Below, in pieces: positions 23,709-33,895 of a stretch of 64,000 nucleotides of DNA. A program made the position numbers and the translations under genes. Each line of letters begins with the position of its first letter. Within the stretch, counting starts at the first letter, position 1. Origin of the DNA: Manihot esculenta (taxonomy: Eukaryota; Streptophyta; Magnoliopsida; Malpighiales; Euphorbiaceae); contig NC_035169.2 of NCBI RefSeq assembly GCF_001659605.2, positions 10,438,546 through 10,502,545 of the forward strand, read 5' to 3'. The notes under the pieces were generated by a model. That model saw only the letters and a program-made list of their open reading frames with translations. It did no database searches and had not been told where the DNA came from.

Positions 23709-26130
23709 TGTAATACCCAGCTAGACTCTGGTATCGGAATTCCTACCGTCCGGTGGAATCTCGGATGTCGGAAGTCTCTAGAAGGGGAAAACCATGTTTT
23801 ATGAAATGTTTTTAATGTATTTTATGCTTTTAAGTGAAAAGGAATTGAGTTTTTAATGAAAAAGACCAAAGGAGGCTTTGCCAGGTTCGGCCGCCGAACA
23901 TGGTAAGGTTTTGGGAGCGCTTTAGGCCTCCGAAAACCTTGTTTGAGTGAGTCAAGGTTCGGCCGCCGAACCTCATGTTCGGCCGCCGAACCTCATGTTC
24001 GGCCGCCGAACATGCATGAGATATGGGGGCACGTTAGGCCGCCGAAAGGTGACAGAACCAGCCCTATAAAGGACCCCGTGACCGAAACAGGCGAGGTTTT
24101 CTCTCCCATTTCGGCCGACGGTAAGCTTTAGCCCTCCTATGGTCATTTTAGGTGTTTTCCCTCAAATCTTTCAGATTTTAACAAGTTACACCTTGTTTTT
24201 GAAGAGTTTTGAAGTTTGAGCAAGTTTGGAAGCTTGGAAATCAAAGAGTGGATTTCTCCCTACCTCCAAGCTAGGATCGTCCTTCCTCTCGATCTTCAAG
24301 AGGTAAGCTTAGATCCAACCTCTCTTGCATGTTTTAAGCAAGTTTTGAGTAGATTTATGGGGTAGAAATGCATGAGTAGGCTTGTGGAAGTTTATGTTAT
24401 GTTTATGGGTTTGATGTGCATGTTCTTGAACAATGTGGCTTGCTTGTGTGTTGTAGTTGGGGTATAAGTTAGTTTGAGGCCCCTAGGAGCTTGCATGCTT
24501 GTGTATGAGTGTTGTAGAAGAGTTTTATGCATGATTAGGAAGTTTGGGAAACTTGGAGGCAAGAGGAACCAAGTCTCTGCCCTTGGCAGAAACCAGGTTC
24601 GGCAGCCGAAGGGAGTTTCGGCCGCCGAACATGGCTTGAGAGGCAGCTTTAGGCTGCCGAAGCTTGCCCCCGAAAGTTGGAGTTTCGGCTCTGTCCGAGA
24701 CTTTCGGCCGCCGAAGGTGCCGCCGAACATGCATGAGTTTCGTCTCTGTCTGGGAGTTTCGGCCGCCGAAGGTGCCGCCGAACCTGCCTGACTTTCGGCT
24801 CTGGAGGGACTTTCGGCCGCCGAAGGTGCCGCCGAAAGTGCCCTTCCCAGCCTTTTCTTGCATGTTTTCTAGGATTGTTTTGAGGTGTTTCTAGGAGGTT
24901 TTTGGGGGTATGTTTAGAGTTATGTTCTTGTTGTTTGGTGCCTCATTTGAGTCCACCTGTGTAGGTTCGGACCCGAGGACCCGAGACCCCCGGTTGTGAG
25001 ATAGTCTTTCAGAGTCCGTCGTTAAAGCTTCGGTCACCAGGTGAGTGGGATTATTCCCTAAGTTTTTAAGTAATGAATAAATAAACAAATGAATGAATCT
25101 GATAGCATACTCATGCATCATTAATGCCATGCGATGTTTCAGGATGTTTGCATTAGAAATTCACGAATATGTTGCATTGCATAATTTGATGTTGATGTGG
25201 ATGGTTATTGGGTGATCCATAGTCCTCTAATGTTATGTTATGATGATATGTTATGGAAGACCAGTGAGGCCCATTCTACGCCCCTGGCACTATGTAAGAG
25301 AAAGACCAGCGAGGCCCATTCTACGCCCCTGGCACTTTGGAATGTTATGTTATGTATGTTATGTAAGAGAAAGACCAGCGAGGCCCATTCTACGCCCCTG
25401 GCACTTGGAGATGTGAGGACTAATGGTGACAATACCATCCTTTATGTGATTAAATGTGATGTGTTGCATTTCATGAAAGCATGTAAAGTAAAAGTTATGT
25501 TATTTAATGTTATTAATAAAATGAATAATAATATACCTAAAAAGTGTGGAATTAAAGCAAATGTTAATAATAAAATGGAGAATAAAATACCTAAAAATGG
25601 AGGAATTAATATCATGTTTTTACTTTTTGCTCACTGGGCTTTTTAGCTCACCCCTCTCCCCTAACCCCAGTCTTGCAGGTGCAGAGTAGATAGAGAAGTC
25701 AGCAAGAGTAAGAGAAGTCTCTGTAATAGCATAGAAGTGGACATGGATTAGTTGTAATGTAAAAGTATGTTATGTAATGTAATGTAAGTTTTATAGTGTG
25801 CTTGACTAGAGTCTGTTGTAATCCCTTAAATACATGCGACAAATGTTTTATGATGTTTATGTAACCTAAGCCTGCTATATGTTATGTAGCCCATTGGAGT
25901 ATTTGTTGAGGACTCCAATGAGGGGTTTATGTTATGTTTATGCATGCACAGGCTAAGCTGGGTAAAGAAATGTTTGAATAAAGAAAGGTTTCAATTTTTA
26001 TGTATGTTTTGGTTCATGTATGGGATTGAACAGGTTCACAAGATGTATGTTTGGCTTGCTACGGGTTCTGGCGGCCTTATACCGACCTGAATCCTAGCGC
26101 CGGTAGCGGTCCGGTTTCCGGGTCGTTACA
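23709..26130 (+). repeat. chromovirus 3' LTR
   Basis: This 2422-bp copy also has eight exact TTCGGCCGCCGAA units, but they are arranged differently. It lacks one unit present near 16129 of the 5' LTR and has one extra CCTCATG-linked unit near 23980. The TATA box is at 24065-24070. Single-base differences from the 5' LTR include GATGTCGG, CGAAAACC and AGAGGCAGC. Confidence 0.92.
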
Positions 26131-27734
26131 AAGAGCTTCAAGATCTATGGGACGATGACGAAGAAACAGACCAAGCTGCTGAATCTGCGGCACAAATCAC
26201 CACTGTAGAACCTGCTGCTGTCCAAAAATCAGCACCAACTGAAGCTCCTGCTGCAAAAACAGCACCTGCTGTCCAAAAATCAGCAACCTCAGAAATTGCC
26301 CCAACTGAACCAGAAGTTGCTGCACTTGCTGAAACTGCCAAAATTACACCAGAAATTACAGAATTTGCTGTTGTCCAAGTTGCTGAAAATAGAGACAGCA
26401 ACTGCTGTCAAACTGCCACAACCACTGCTGCCCACAAATCAGCACCAGCCGAAGTACCTGTTACATCCCCTGCTGCTGTCCATAAACCAGCAACTGCTGG
26501 AAGTGCCCCAACTGAACCAAAATCTGCTGAAATTTCTGAAACAAACCAGCCCCCTGGAGAATCCAGCACAACCAGATTGCTAGCACAGGTAAGTTGTTGT
26601 TTGCCCTCCCAAACTGAGATAAATCCAAGGCAAAATGCTATTGCCATCACATTGAGGAGGGGAAAGGAGTTACAAGACAATAGGGATGAAAAATTGCAAA
26701 AACAGGGCATGGAAGAAATTCTGCCAGAAAGTGATCAGGGCAGTGATTTGCCCAGTTTACTCGTAGGAACTGACCCGATCGCTGGGCAAACTAAGCTGTC
26801 CAGCAGTGGTTTGCCCAATTCTCCAAAGAAGGCAGAAAGTGATTTGCCCAAATCAACAGACCAGGCAGAATCAAGTCAAAGGCAGAAACAGCAACCTATG
26901 AAGAAATTCAAGGTACCTCCTCCCTTCCCAAAGAGATTTGCAAGGTCCCAAAAGGAGAAAGAGGAAAAAGAGATATTGGAGACACTTCGCAAAGTGGAAA
27001 TTAACATTCCCCTACTTGATGCTATCAAACAAATACCAAGGTATGCTAAATTTCTCAAAGAGCTATGCACCAATAGGAGGAAACTTGCTGAACATAAAAA
27101 GGTAAGTGTGGGGGAGTGTGTTTCAGCTGTAATCCAAAGGAAACTTCCAACCAAATGCAAGGATAGAGGAATGTTCGCGGTTTCATGCAAAATAGGCAAT
27201 GTGGGGATAAAGAAAGCCATGTGTGACCTTGGAGCTTCAATAAATGTCATGCCTCTGTCTATTTTTAACTTGTTGAATGCAGGTACACTCAAGGGCACCA
27301 GCATTGTGATCCAATTAGCTGACCGATCCATTGTCTACCCCAAAGGAGTGCTAGAAGATGTGTTGGTGCAAGTGGACCAATTAGTCTTTCCAGCAGATTT
27401 TTATGTTATTGACATGGAGGAGGATAAGGGCAACATCACCTCTGATATCTTACTTGGGAGACCATTCTTAAGTACAGCAAGAACTAAAATTGATGTGCAT
27501 GATGGCACATTGACTATGGAGTTTGAAGGGGAAGTTATCAAATTTAATGTTTATGATTCCATGAAATTCCCCAATGATGTTTCTCATGTTTATGGCCTTG
27601 ATGTTATTGATAATTTAAGTCAAGAAGTTTTTAATTTTGATCAAGAAAACTTACTTTATGAAGGTCTTTGCAGGAGAGAAGAAGTGGACAGCAACATCTC
27701 TGAAGCAGACAAAACAGGAGACTATGTAACTTGC

Positions 27735-28213
27735 TGGATGTGGGTGATTTGCCCAGCGATTTGCCCAGAACACCAGAAAATCTGCTCAAATCACAGCTCA
27801 AATCAGACAGTAAGCAGACAGAAAACCAGCAGACAGAAAATGCACCAGAACTGAAACCATTGCCAAGCCACCTCAAATATGCCTACTTGGGAGCTGGAAA
27901 TTCACTTCCAGTAATTATTTCCAACCATCTCAGCCAGGAAGAAGAGGAAAAGCTCCTTGATGTGTTAAAGAAGCACAAAAAAGCAATTGGGTGGACCTTG
28001 GAGGACATAAAAGGCACCTCAAGACCATTCGGTGGAGGCTCATCTCGCCAGAATCAGAGACAGGATGCAGCACATGAAGCTATTGACATACGGAGTCCAC
28101 AAACAAACAAGGTTTTCAAGGTTAATGGGCATCGTTTGAAGAGATTCTATGAAGGTTTTACTGTCCATGTTGTGGAGGAGGTTCCCTTGGATCCCCCCTC
28201 CCAAGATTGCTGA
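27735..28213 (+). pseudogene. Athila-like pol remnant: RT N-terminal edge fused to integrase C-terminal tail
   Basis: This frame first shows the segment that normally leads into Athila RT (LKYAYLGAGNSLPVI, then LLDVLKKHKKAIGWTLEDIKG near 27960-28015). Within about 60 bases it changes to a segment resembling the end of an Athila integrase region (TNKVFKVNGHRLKRFYEGF near 28110-28160), then stops at 28211-28213. The intervening RT, RNase H and integrase core, normally about 3 kb, are absent. The junction lies close to 28020. The frame starts in a patch containing two GATTTGCCCA units, and the frame switch from the upstream ORF occurs in that same patch. Confidence 0.65.
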
Positions 28214-28680
28214 GCAAAACACTGAAGTCCAGCCCAAGACAGAAAACAGGGCACTACTGGGAGGCAGCCCAGAGGCAGTGATTTGCCCAGTGATTTGCCC
28301 ACTGCTTGCCCAAATCACCGGGCAAATTGACTGAATGTACCATAATCACAAGTGATCGGGGCAGTGATTTGCCCAATTGCCCAGATAAATTGACCTGATC
28401 ACCGGTCCAATCGCAAGATCAAGCACGCGTGAACAGTACAAGCCCAGCAATTGCAAAGGAAGGAGTGATCTGGCCAAAGTGATTTGCCTAGCTGGGCAAA
28501 TCACCCTGTCAAATATCCAGAGGACCAGCATTAAATGATCAGGGCAGATCACATACCCAAATCACTTTAAGTAGTTCTTTTCTTTTATTCTTTTACTTTT
28601 TACGCTAACTACTGTTTTCTCTTCTTCTTCTCCGAGCTTTCTCTTCTCCGACCACCACTCACCCACCGGCAAACTCAAGA
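28214..28680 (+). repeat. dense GTGATTTGCCCA motif cluster in Athila-like internal DNA
   Basis: This non-coding stretch is rich in GTGATTTGCCCA, its one- or two-base variants, and the complement GGGCAAATCAC. They occur for example near 28278, 28290, 28313, 28364, 28468, 28490 and 28550. Direct and inverted copies alternate, so short hairpins can form. The same motif occurs in both LTRs and in the protease ORF of this element. Confidence 0.65.
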
Positions 28681-28685
28681 CCACC

Positions 28686-29047
28686 ATGGTAAGAATCAAG
28701 ATGAGGGCCACCGGCGGACCATTCATGTGGAAGAAATTAGGGCTACCCAGACCACCCATCCCCTCCGACAGTGATGACAAAGCGCGAGACACCCCTGCAC
28801 CAGCACCCAGCAGCCGACCTCCACAGCAGCACCAACAGAGGGGACAACACAGGCAATAGGGCAGGAACCAGCAAATGAACCACCTCCAGCAGCCCCCCAG
28901 CAGGATGCTCCTCAGCCACCTGAAGACGAAGCCCCCAACCAGACAGTAGAGGCTCATCTCAGAAGGATTGAAGATCGAATGCAAAGGATGGAGCACTTGT
29001 TGGACCTGCTGGTGGACCATTTTCTGCCCCAGCACCGTGACAGATAG
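28686..29047 (+). pseudogene. small extra ORF of the Athila-like element (env-position ORF remnant), frameshifted
   Basis: The ATG at 28686 opens a 57-codon basic, Pro/Gln-rich frame that stops at 28857-28859. Coherent coding of the same composition continues in another frame to a stop at 29045-29047. It contains a Pro/Ala-rich piece and a predicted coiled-coil-like helix (LRRIEDRMQRMEHLLDLL). The position, between the pol remnant and the 3' LTR, is where Athila elements carry an extra ORF sometimes called env-like. No signal peptide or membrane segment is visible, so the env label is positional only. Confidence 0.45.
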
Positions 29048-29615
29048 CAATTTGCCCAGTGATTTGCCCAGTACTTGCTCAAGTCACTGGTCAAATCACT
29101 CACTGGCCAGGGAGTACCTTTCCCTTTTCTCCTTCATTTTTCTATATGTTTATTCACACATTGAGGACAATATGTGGGATAGGTGTGGGGGTACTGGAGA
29201 GTATTTATTCACTGATCACACCATCTTTTTGATTTCTTTTGTTTCTTTTTATTTCTTTTTGCATTATTTTTTACCCCTTTTTGCACACACCAGAATATTT
29301 TCACACTTTTTGCACACACACACAGAATTTTGTAGCTAATTGCTCTACTCAACATAGATAACAAGGTTGAAAGAGTGCCCTTATCTCATGACCCCATTGA
29401 TTTGCCACCCCTTTAAGCCTAAATTGAATCATTCACAGTATGTTACCTTCACTTAGGGAGTTTTTCTCTTGAATTGAATCCTTAAATGTGCTAAGGTCAA
29501 GGAAAATAAAAATACAAATACATGCAAACACAAAGCTAGTGTAACTCCCTATGAGTTGATTTGCCCAAACTATCATGAAAAACCAGCACAAAGCACAAAT
29601 CACAAACTTGTTCCA

Positions 29616-29872
29616 ATGGTCTAAGACTATGAACTGAGCCTAATAGCCACTTGGATAAGTAACTGACTGAGTAACTGGGGGTGTATCACCCATGTACACA
29701 ATCGCGTAAAAAGGTCAGTAACTTTTTCAAGCAAATAAGTTTCGATGGTCTAGACTATGAACAGAGCTAGTAGCCACTTGAACAAGTGACTAACTGAGTA
29801 ACCGGGGGTGTATCACCCATGTACACAATCGCGTAAAAAGGTTAGTGACTTTTTCAGGCAAGGATAAGAATA
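29616..29872 (+). repeat. 129-bp tandem duplication in the Athila-like 3' region
   Basis: Two adjacent copies start ATGGTCTA at 29616 and 29745. They share the block GTGTATCACCCATGTACACA and the following CGCGTAAAAAGG without change. Other parts carry about a dozen differences. No coding frame is evident. The interval 29048-30177 is otherwise non-coding 3' internal DNA of the element. Confidence 0.8.
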
Positions 29873-30177
29873 AGTGCTGCTGAAAATAAAAATATAAATT
29901 AAATAAAAAGGAGAAAGAGAGAAGGTGGCAAGTCACTCCTAGGGGTTACATTAAACCTAACATAAAAGAATAAGCATGATTGAATCAAAAACCTTTCTCT
30001 TGACCATGGTAGGTGAAAGGAAACAAGGAAAGGAGAGGATGACCTTAGTGCATGTACTCTATACTGTGATACTTCAGTTTAGGAGTCTAGGGGGAGCTGA
30101 TTAAGTGGAACTTAGGCTCTAAAGAAAAAGGGGGCTTGATTGGCTAAGTTATTTATTGCTTGAGGACAAGCAAAAAG

Positions 30178-30194
30178 TTAGGTGTGGGGGTATT
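30178..30194 (+). promoter_or_regulatory. polypurine tract of the Athila-like element
   Basis: TTAGGTGTGGGGGTATT directly precedes the 3' LTR and follows a TTGAGGACAAGCAAAAAG block. Both are typical of the 3' end of the Athila lineage. Confidence 0.75.
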
Positions 30195-31712
30195 TGATCA
30201 AGCATAATTTAGCCACATTTTTATCATAATTATTGTTGCTTATTTACACATTTTTTAGTTTAATTTATGATTTTTATCTTGTTTTTACAGAAAAGGAAGA
30301 AATTAGAAAATGGGAGAAAAAGTGCAGAAAAAGTACAGAAGGATGATTTGCCCAGTGATTTGCCCAAGATCACCAGCTAAACTGCTCCAATCACTGCCCA
30401 GATCAAGCTAAAGCAGAAACCCGGAGGCAACAGACAGCAGTGATATGGGCAGTGATTTGCCCAAGAAACTCGAAGATCACTGGCCAAATCACTCGCAGAG
30501 ACATAGAGGACTGACTCACAGAGAAGCGATCTGGTCAGTGATTTGCCCAATCACTTGAAGAAACTGGTCAAATCACCGGGCAAATCACTTCGACAGCAGA
30601 AAATATAGCAGAGCGGGAAATTGTTCAGGAAACCGAATTTCAAGTTTTCAGAAGTCCAAATCCAACTCAATCACTACCAAAACAATTCCAAGAGCCACGA
30701 AAGAGTTTCTCACCTAAGGAATTCCAGTTGCAATTAAATTCAACATCAAAAGAGGAATCACAAGCCAAATTAAAGAGGGATTTCAAAACCCTAGAAGGAT
30801 GAAACTCTTCAACTATAAAAGGGCAGCCTCCAAACCAGCAAAGGCATCTTCTGCTGAGGGATTGAACTCGCCAGAAACTCTCCAGCATCTTCCTTTTTCT
30901 TTTCTTTTCATCTTTTTGTGTATTTAGTCCACCATGAGTGGCTAAACTCCTTCTTTTCTAGTTGAAGTGGGTGAATTTCAGATTTTGTGATGAATTGGGA
31001 GATTTAAATCTCCATTGTTAAACTTCTATTTAATTTCAATATTTATGCAATTTGAGCTTTCCATAAATATTACTTTGCTTTTAGAATCAATAAGGGCCCA
31101 TTGCTTTTAAATTGCTTAAGTAATATTGTTTGAATGATTTAGGTCCGTAATTGCTTAGGTTGTTCAAATACACATTTAATCAAATTGCATAATCTAAACT
31201 TGACCACGCGGTTGGCAAGGATAGAATTGGGTTTCTCTAAGTCTTAATGCAGTCAACAGTTGTTCGATGCTACAATGCCCCAAGGACGTTCCTTGGCAAC
31301 TTGTTGATTAGTGTTTGATTAGCGAACGTTTCCTAATCAAACTAGAACTAAGGAGGAATTTGGATTGTGAGAAGCGTCTTCCACATCCAAAACTAATTTA
31401 TTGGAATAAATAGGAGAGTTAAAGAATCAATGATCAATTCTAAACAATCTGAAATAGATCCATACTTCAACTAGAAGTTTCTCTCTTATTGATTTACTCA
31501 TCTTTAAATTATTGCTTTCTTTTGTTATTTAGTGTTAATCCATCAACTCAAAACCCCCCTCTTTTAATTATTTGTTATTTACTTATCTTGGTTATTATTA
31601 GGAAGATCTTTAGTGTCAATTCCCTGTGGTTCGACCCTATTGCCACTATCTACAAGTTTATTGTTGATTGTTTAATAGGTTTATTTTTGACGGCTTCGAC
31701 AACCGCTTATCA
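30195..31712 (+). repeat. Athila-like 3' LTR
   Basis: This is 1518 bp, the same length as the 5' LTR, with its TATA box at 30814-30820. It is followed by target duplication ATCGT at 31713-31717. Confidence 0.9.
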
Positions 31713-32539
31713 ATCGTCGACCCACCAGCCGCTAGTTTAGAAGCAAGTTGTGAGACACGAAAGTTTTGACCACTAGAAGACCGAAACCCGTGATTATCAC
31801 TCCTGTGATTAGAAGTCTCTTTTCGAACATTATTTGCAGTAATCGAAACTGAATCAAGAGAAGCTTCAGATTGTTTAAGATACAGTTCATGAGACAGAAG
31901 TTTATCCTCAAGCTCCTCGAACGAAATTATGGAATCTCTTGCACGAACTGCTGCTGCAATCTCTTTAAAATCACTCCCAATGCCATTCAGAACATGAATC
32001 ACAAGATCAACAGGAGATACAGGACTTCCAGCTAAAGCTAAGTCCTCAGACACATTCTTAACAATTTGCAAATACTCAGATACAGACCTTGTTTCTCGCT
32101 TCAGATGAGATAGCTTCTCACGAAGAGAAAGAAGTCTCATTGCAGATTTGTTGGCAAAAGAAGTCTGAATTCTTTCCCAAGCATTGGCGGAAGTCTGCGC
32201 AGAAGAGACAACATGCATAGCAGAAAAACTTGTAGAAGCGATGATGGCAGCCAATATTAACTGATCTTGACAGACCCAAAATTCATAATCGCTATTTGGA
32301 ACATCCACAGCTTTATTTGAACCATCCTTTCCTTCTTGATGAATAACCGGAGAAGGAGCCGATAGCGTTCTGTCAACATAACCAATCAGATTATGACCAC
32401 GCAAGATAGGAACCACTTGTGCACGCCAAGTAGGATAATTTTGAGATGTAAGTTTCAATGGAAACTGAGATGAAGTAAAAGAAATCAGAGTCTTGCCGGA
32501 TGAATGAACAATATTAGAAGGACTGGAAGAGGATGCCAT
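31713..32539 (-). pseudogene. copia gag, cut by the Athila-like insertion
   Basis: The frame starts at the Met at 32539 (MASSSSPSN) and runs 275 codons to the insertion boundary. It has the copia-type gag opening (FTSSQFPLKLTSQNYPTWRAQ split as FPLKLTSQNY and WRAQVVPIL) and the UBN2/gag-type helical region (WERIQTSFANKSAMRLLSL, LVIHVLNGIGSDFKE). The zinc knuckle that should follow is divided: its cysteines and histidine begin on the other side of the insertion, near 13845. Apart from the insertion the frame is open. Confidence 0.85.
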
Positions 32540-32620
32540 TCTCGAAAAGAGATGTAAAGTGAAAAATGGCAGAAGAAAATGAAAAGACGGAAACTGGATC
32601 GGATAAAAACTTTTTGTTTT

Positions 32621-32636
32621 TAACGCTCTGATACCA
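32621..32636 (-). promoter_or_regulatory. primer-binding site, tRNA-iMet type (copia)
   Basis: On the minus strand TGGTATCAGAGCGTTA directly follows the 5' LTR. Confidence 0.85.
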
Positions 32637-32810
32637 TATAAATGCAGAGAGATTAATTGGGGTTTAAACTTGTTTTGCTATTCAGAAATGACTCTCCTTA
32701 AATAGAGACATCAGTAAATACAATCTGTTATAAAGATAATATCACACAGCTGTACACTTATCAAGATACACTTTTTGTGATCAAACTAAATCTTATCACT
32801 CTGCTTAATA
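32637..32810 (-). repeat. copia 5' LTR
   Basis: This 174-bp copy is followed on the high-coordinate side by target duplication TATGA (32811-32815). Confidence 0.88.
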
Positions 32811-32815
32811 TATGA

Positions 32816-33895
32816 TTCACTGGATGAAACACTACCGGCAGATAAAGACATGGTAGACACATCACCATCGAAATGCGATAAACATTCAAACTTCCTTCGT
32901 GATTTGGCCCTTACATGCTGAGTCAATGGACTTTGCACAAAAATAAGACTTTGTGAGGGAGTTGATAATTGTTTTTTTAAGTCGCTGAATCATCCTTAAA
33001 AAATATAAATTAGATGCCAGTAATCCAAGAAAATCTGCGGCCAACCTGCCAAAAGCAATAAAGGTTGTTGTCCTTGTCTTGTCTCGAACAATGATAGGCA
33101 ACTTGTACCTTATAAAAACTAATACATAAAATTAAAATTATAATATATTGTATAGTTGACGAATTAAAGTAAAGAATTAGGAACAATACCATGGAGCCGG
33201 AGCTTCTCTGAGTTCCCCACATTTTTCATTGCACCAAACTGTATTATCGCAGCTCTATGTGCTGCTTTTACAATGAGGACACGCTTTATACCACCATCCA
33301 ATTGAGACATCAATAATTTCAATGGTTGCTTTACATGTAATTAGTATTTTGCTTTTGAAGATATTTGGTATATTAGACTAACTGAGAAAGTTAATAAAGG
33401 CAGTGGATAAAACACTAAGTTTACAATTGTAACTTGTTAGTGTGGATATCTAAAGCAAGAAGCTCCTCAATAGTTCTTTGATTTGCATTCTTTTTAGCTT
33501 CAATTTCAATAGGATGGAACCTTTCTATTTTATCCGAGTTTTAAATAACCTTTGAAAGAAAAAAACCATATTTAGAAGCTAAAAAATACATAAATAATGT
33601 ACAATTCAAAATCACATTCATATATTTATATATATATTGACTTTTGTATAAATTGAAGCACCTCTGGAATCTGGGGGTCAACAAAATTCTTGTGGCTGAA
33701 GTACTATTAATACTCATTTCATCTATATAAAATTATAATTTTTTAAAATGAAGAAAAATAAGTGGAAGGAAAAATTTTATGAATTTAAGGTACCTCGAAA
33801 AGGCTTAATAGATATGCCAATGAATACAATGATAACTAGTCCATTCTCTTCTTCTTCAAACACTTCATCTTCTCGAAACTCAATAGTAGTTTATG
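32816..33895 (-). pseudogene. replication protein A 70-kDa-like (RFA1) gene, C-terminal part, decayed
   Basis: Reading leftwards, segments resembling a plant RPA large subunit appear in the right order. They are EENGLVIIVFIGI (about 33870-33800), FVDPQIPEVLQFIQKS (33695-33645), an EIEAKKNANQRTIEELLAL segment (33510-33450), a zinc-finger exon (33297-33185), YKLPIIVRDKTRTTTFIAFGR (about 33105-33045), and a basic tail ending at 32812. The finger has CPHC and WCNEKCG, but a TAG lies between its two halves (33255-33257). One frameshift is also needed near 33690. The family binds single-stranded DNA, and RPA-like genes are also carried by plant Helitrons. No Helitron helicase or terminus was found. 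The predicted stop codon overlaps the copia target site. Confidence 0.6.

Larger units (their letters stand above)
15940..26130 (+). mobile_element. Tekay-like Ty3 chromovirus, structurally complete (innermost of the nest)
   Basis: The LTRs (15940-18362 and 23709-26130, about 2.42 kb) begin TGTAATACCC and end GTCGTTACA, with perfect duplication AAGAG (15935-15939 and 26131-26135). The primer site TGGTATCAGAGCC (18366-18378) matches tRNA-iMet. A G-rich polypurine tract (23693-23708) precedes the 3' LTR. One uninterrupted gag-pol frame ends in a chromodomain. The LTRs differ by about nine substitutions and three indels, two of them 20-bp gains or losses of a repeat unit. All structural parts of an autonomous element are present. 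Clade assignment rests on the C-terminal chromodomain, single ORF and LTR size. Confidence 0.92.
15496..27854 (+). pseudogene. Athila-like ORF (N-terminal region, Ala/Pro-rich linker, protease), split by the chromovirus
   Basis: Two open segments, 15496-15939 and 26136-27854, are in phase once the chromovirus and one copy of its AAGAG duplication are ignored, giving roughly 720 codons. The first part is Gln/Tyr/Asn-rich with two near-repeats (WGDNMSYGY, WGDNQNYGY) and a helical end. Next comes an Ala/Pro/Thr-rich linker with repeated VQKSAPTE-type units, then a basic segment (FKVPPPFPKRF). A retropepsin-like domain follows, with DLGASINVMP near 27220 and ILLGRPFLSTA near 27455. A typical gag core and zinc knuckle are not visible. 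The frame ends at 27854, while homologous coding continues in another frame from about 27735, so a frameshift lies there. An upstream ATG at 15422 opens a 28-codon frame (through 15508) that ends at a GGTAAGT sequence. Confidence 0.75.
13852..31712 (+). mobile_element. Athila-like Ty3 element, pol-deleted (middle of the nest), interrupted by a chromovirus
   Basis: LTRs of 1518 bp lie at 13852-15369 and 30195-31712, both starting TGATCAAG and ending CTTATCA. They are flanked by a perfect duplication ATCGT (13847-13851 and 31713-31717). The primer site TGGCGCCGTTGCCGGGGA at 15375 is of the tRNA-Asp type known from Athila. The polypurine tract AGGTGTGGGGGTATT before the 3' LTR is also typical of that lineage. 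The internal region has an ORF with a protease, but it lacks a recognisable gag core and almost all of RT, RNase H and integrase. A 10.2-kb chromovirus splits the ORF at 15939/26136. Only about five differences are seen between the LTRs, so the copy is young despite lacking its enzymes. It was probably moved by proteins of a related full-length element. Confidence 0.88.
10327..32810 (-). mobile_element. Ty1/copia retrotransposon (outermost of the nest), interrupted by an Athila-like element
   Basis: The element is bounded by 174-bp LTRs at 10327-10500 and 32637-32810 that differ at one visible position. It is flanked by a perfect 5-bp duplication TATGA (10322-10326 and 32811-32815). On the minus strand it reads 5' LTR, a tRNA-iMet-type primer site beside 32637, gag from 32539, then pol down to about 10510, a polypurine tract and the 3' LTR. 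A 17.9-kb insertion (13852-31712) splits gag. Domain order is protease, integrase, reverse transcriptase, RNase H, which is the copia order. Several in-frame stops and a frameshift show that it is inactive. The LTRs begin TATT and end TATA instead of the usual TG...CA, which is odd, but the duplication supports these ends. Confidence 0.88.

Noticed and set aside
28214..29047. Envelope gene in the Athila-like element
   Set aside because: The ORF sits where such genes occur, but it has no signal peptide, glycosylated ectodomain or membrane segment.
28562..29050. Long minus-strand frame of 162 codons
   Set aside because: It lies antisense to the small Athila-like ORF, has no recognisable domain and is low-complexity.
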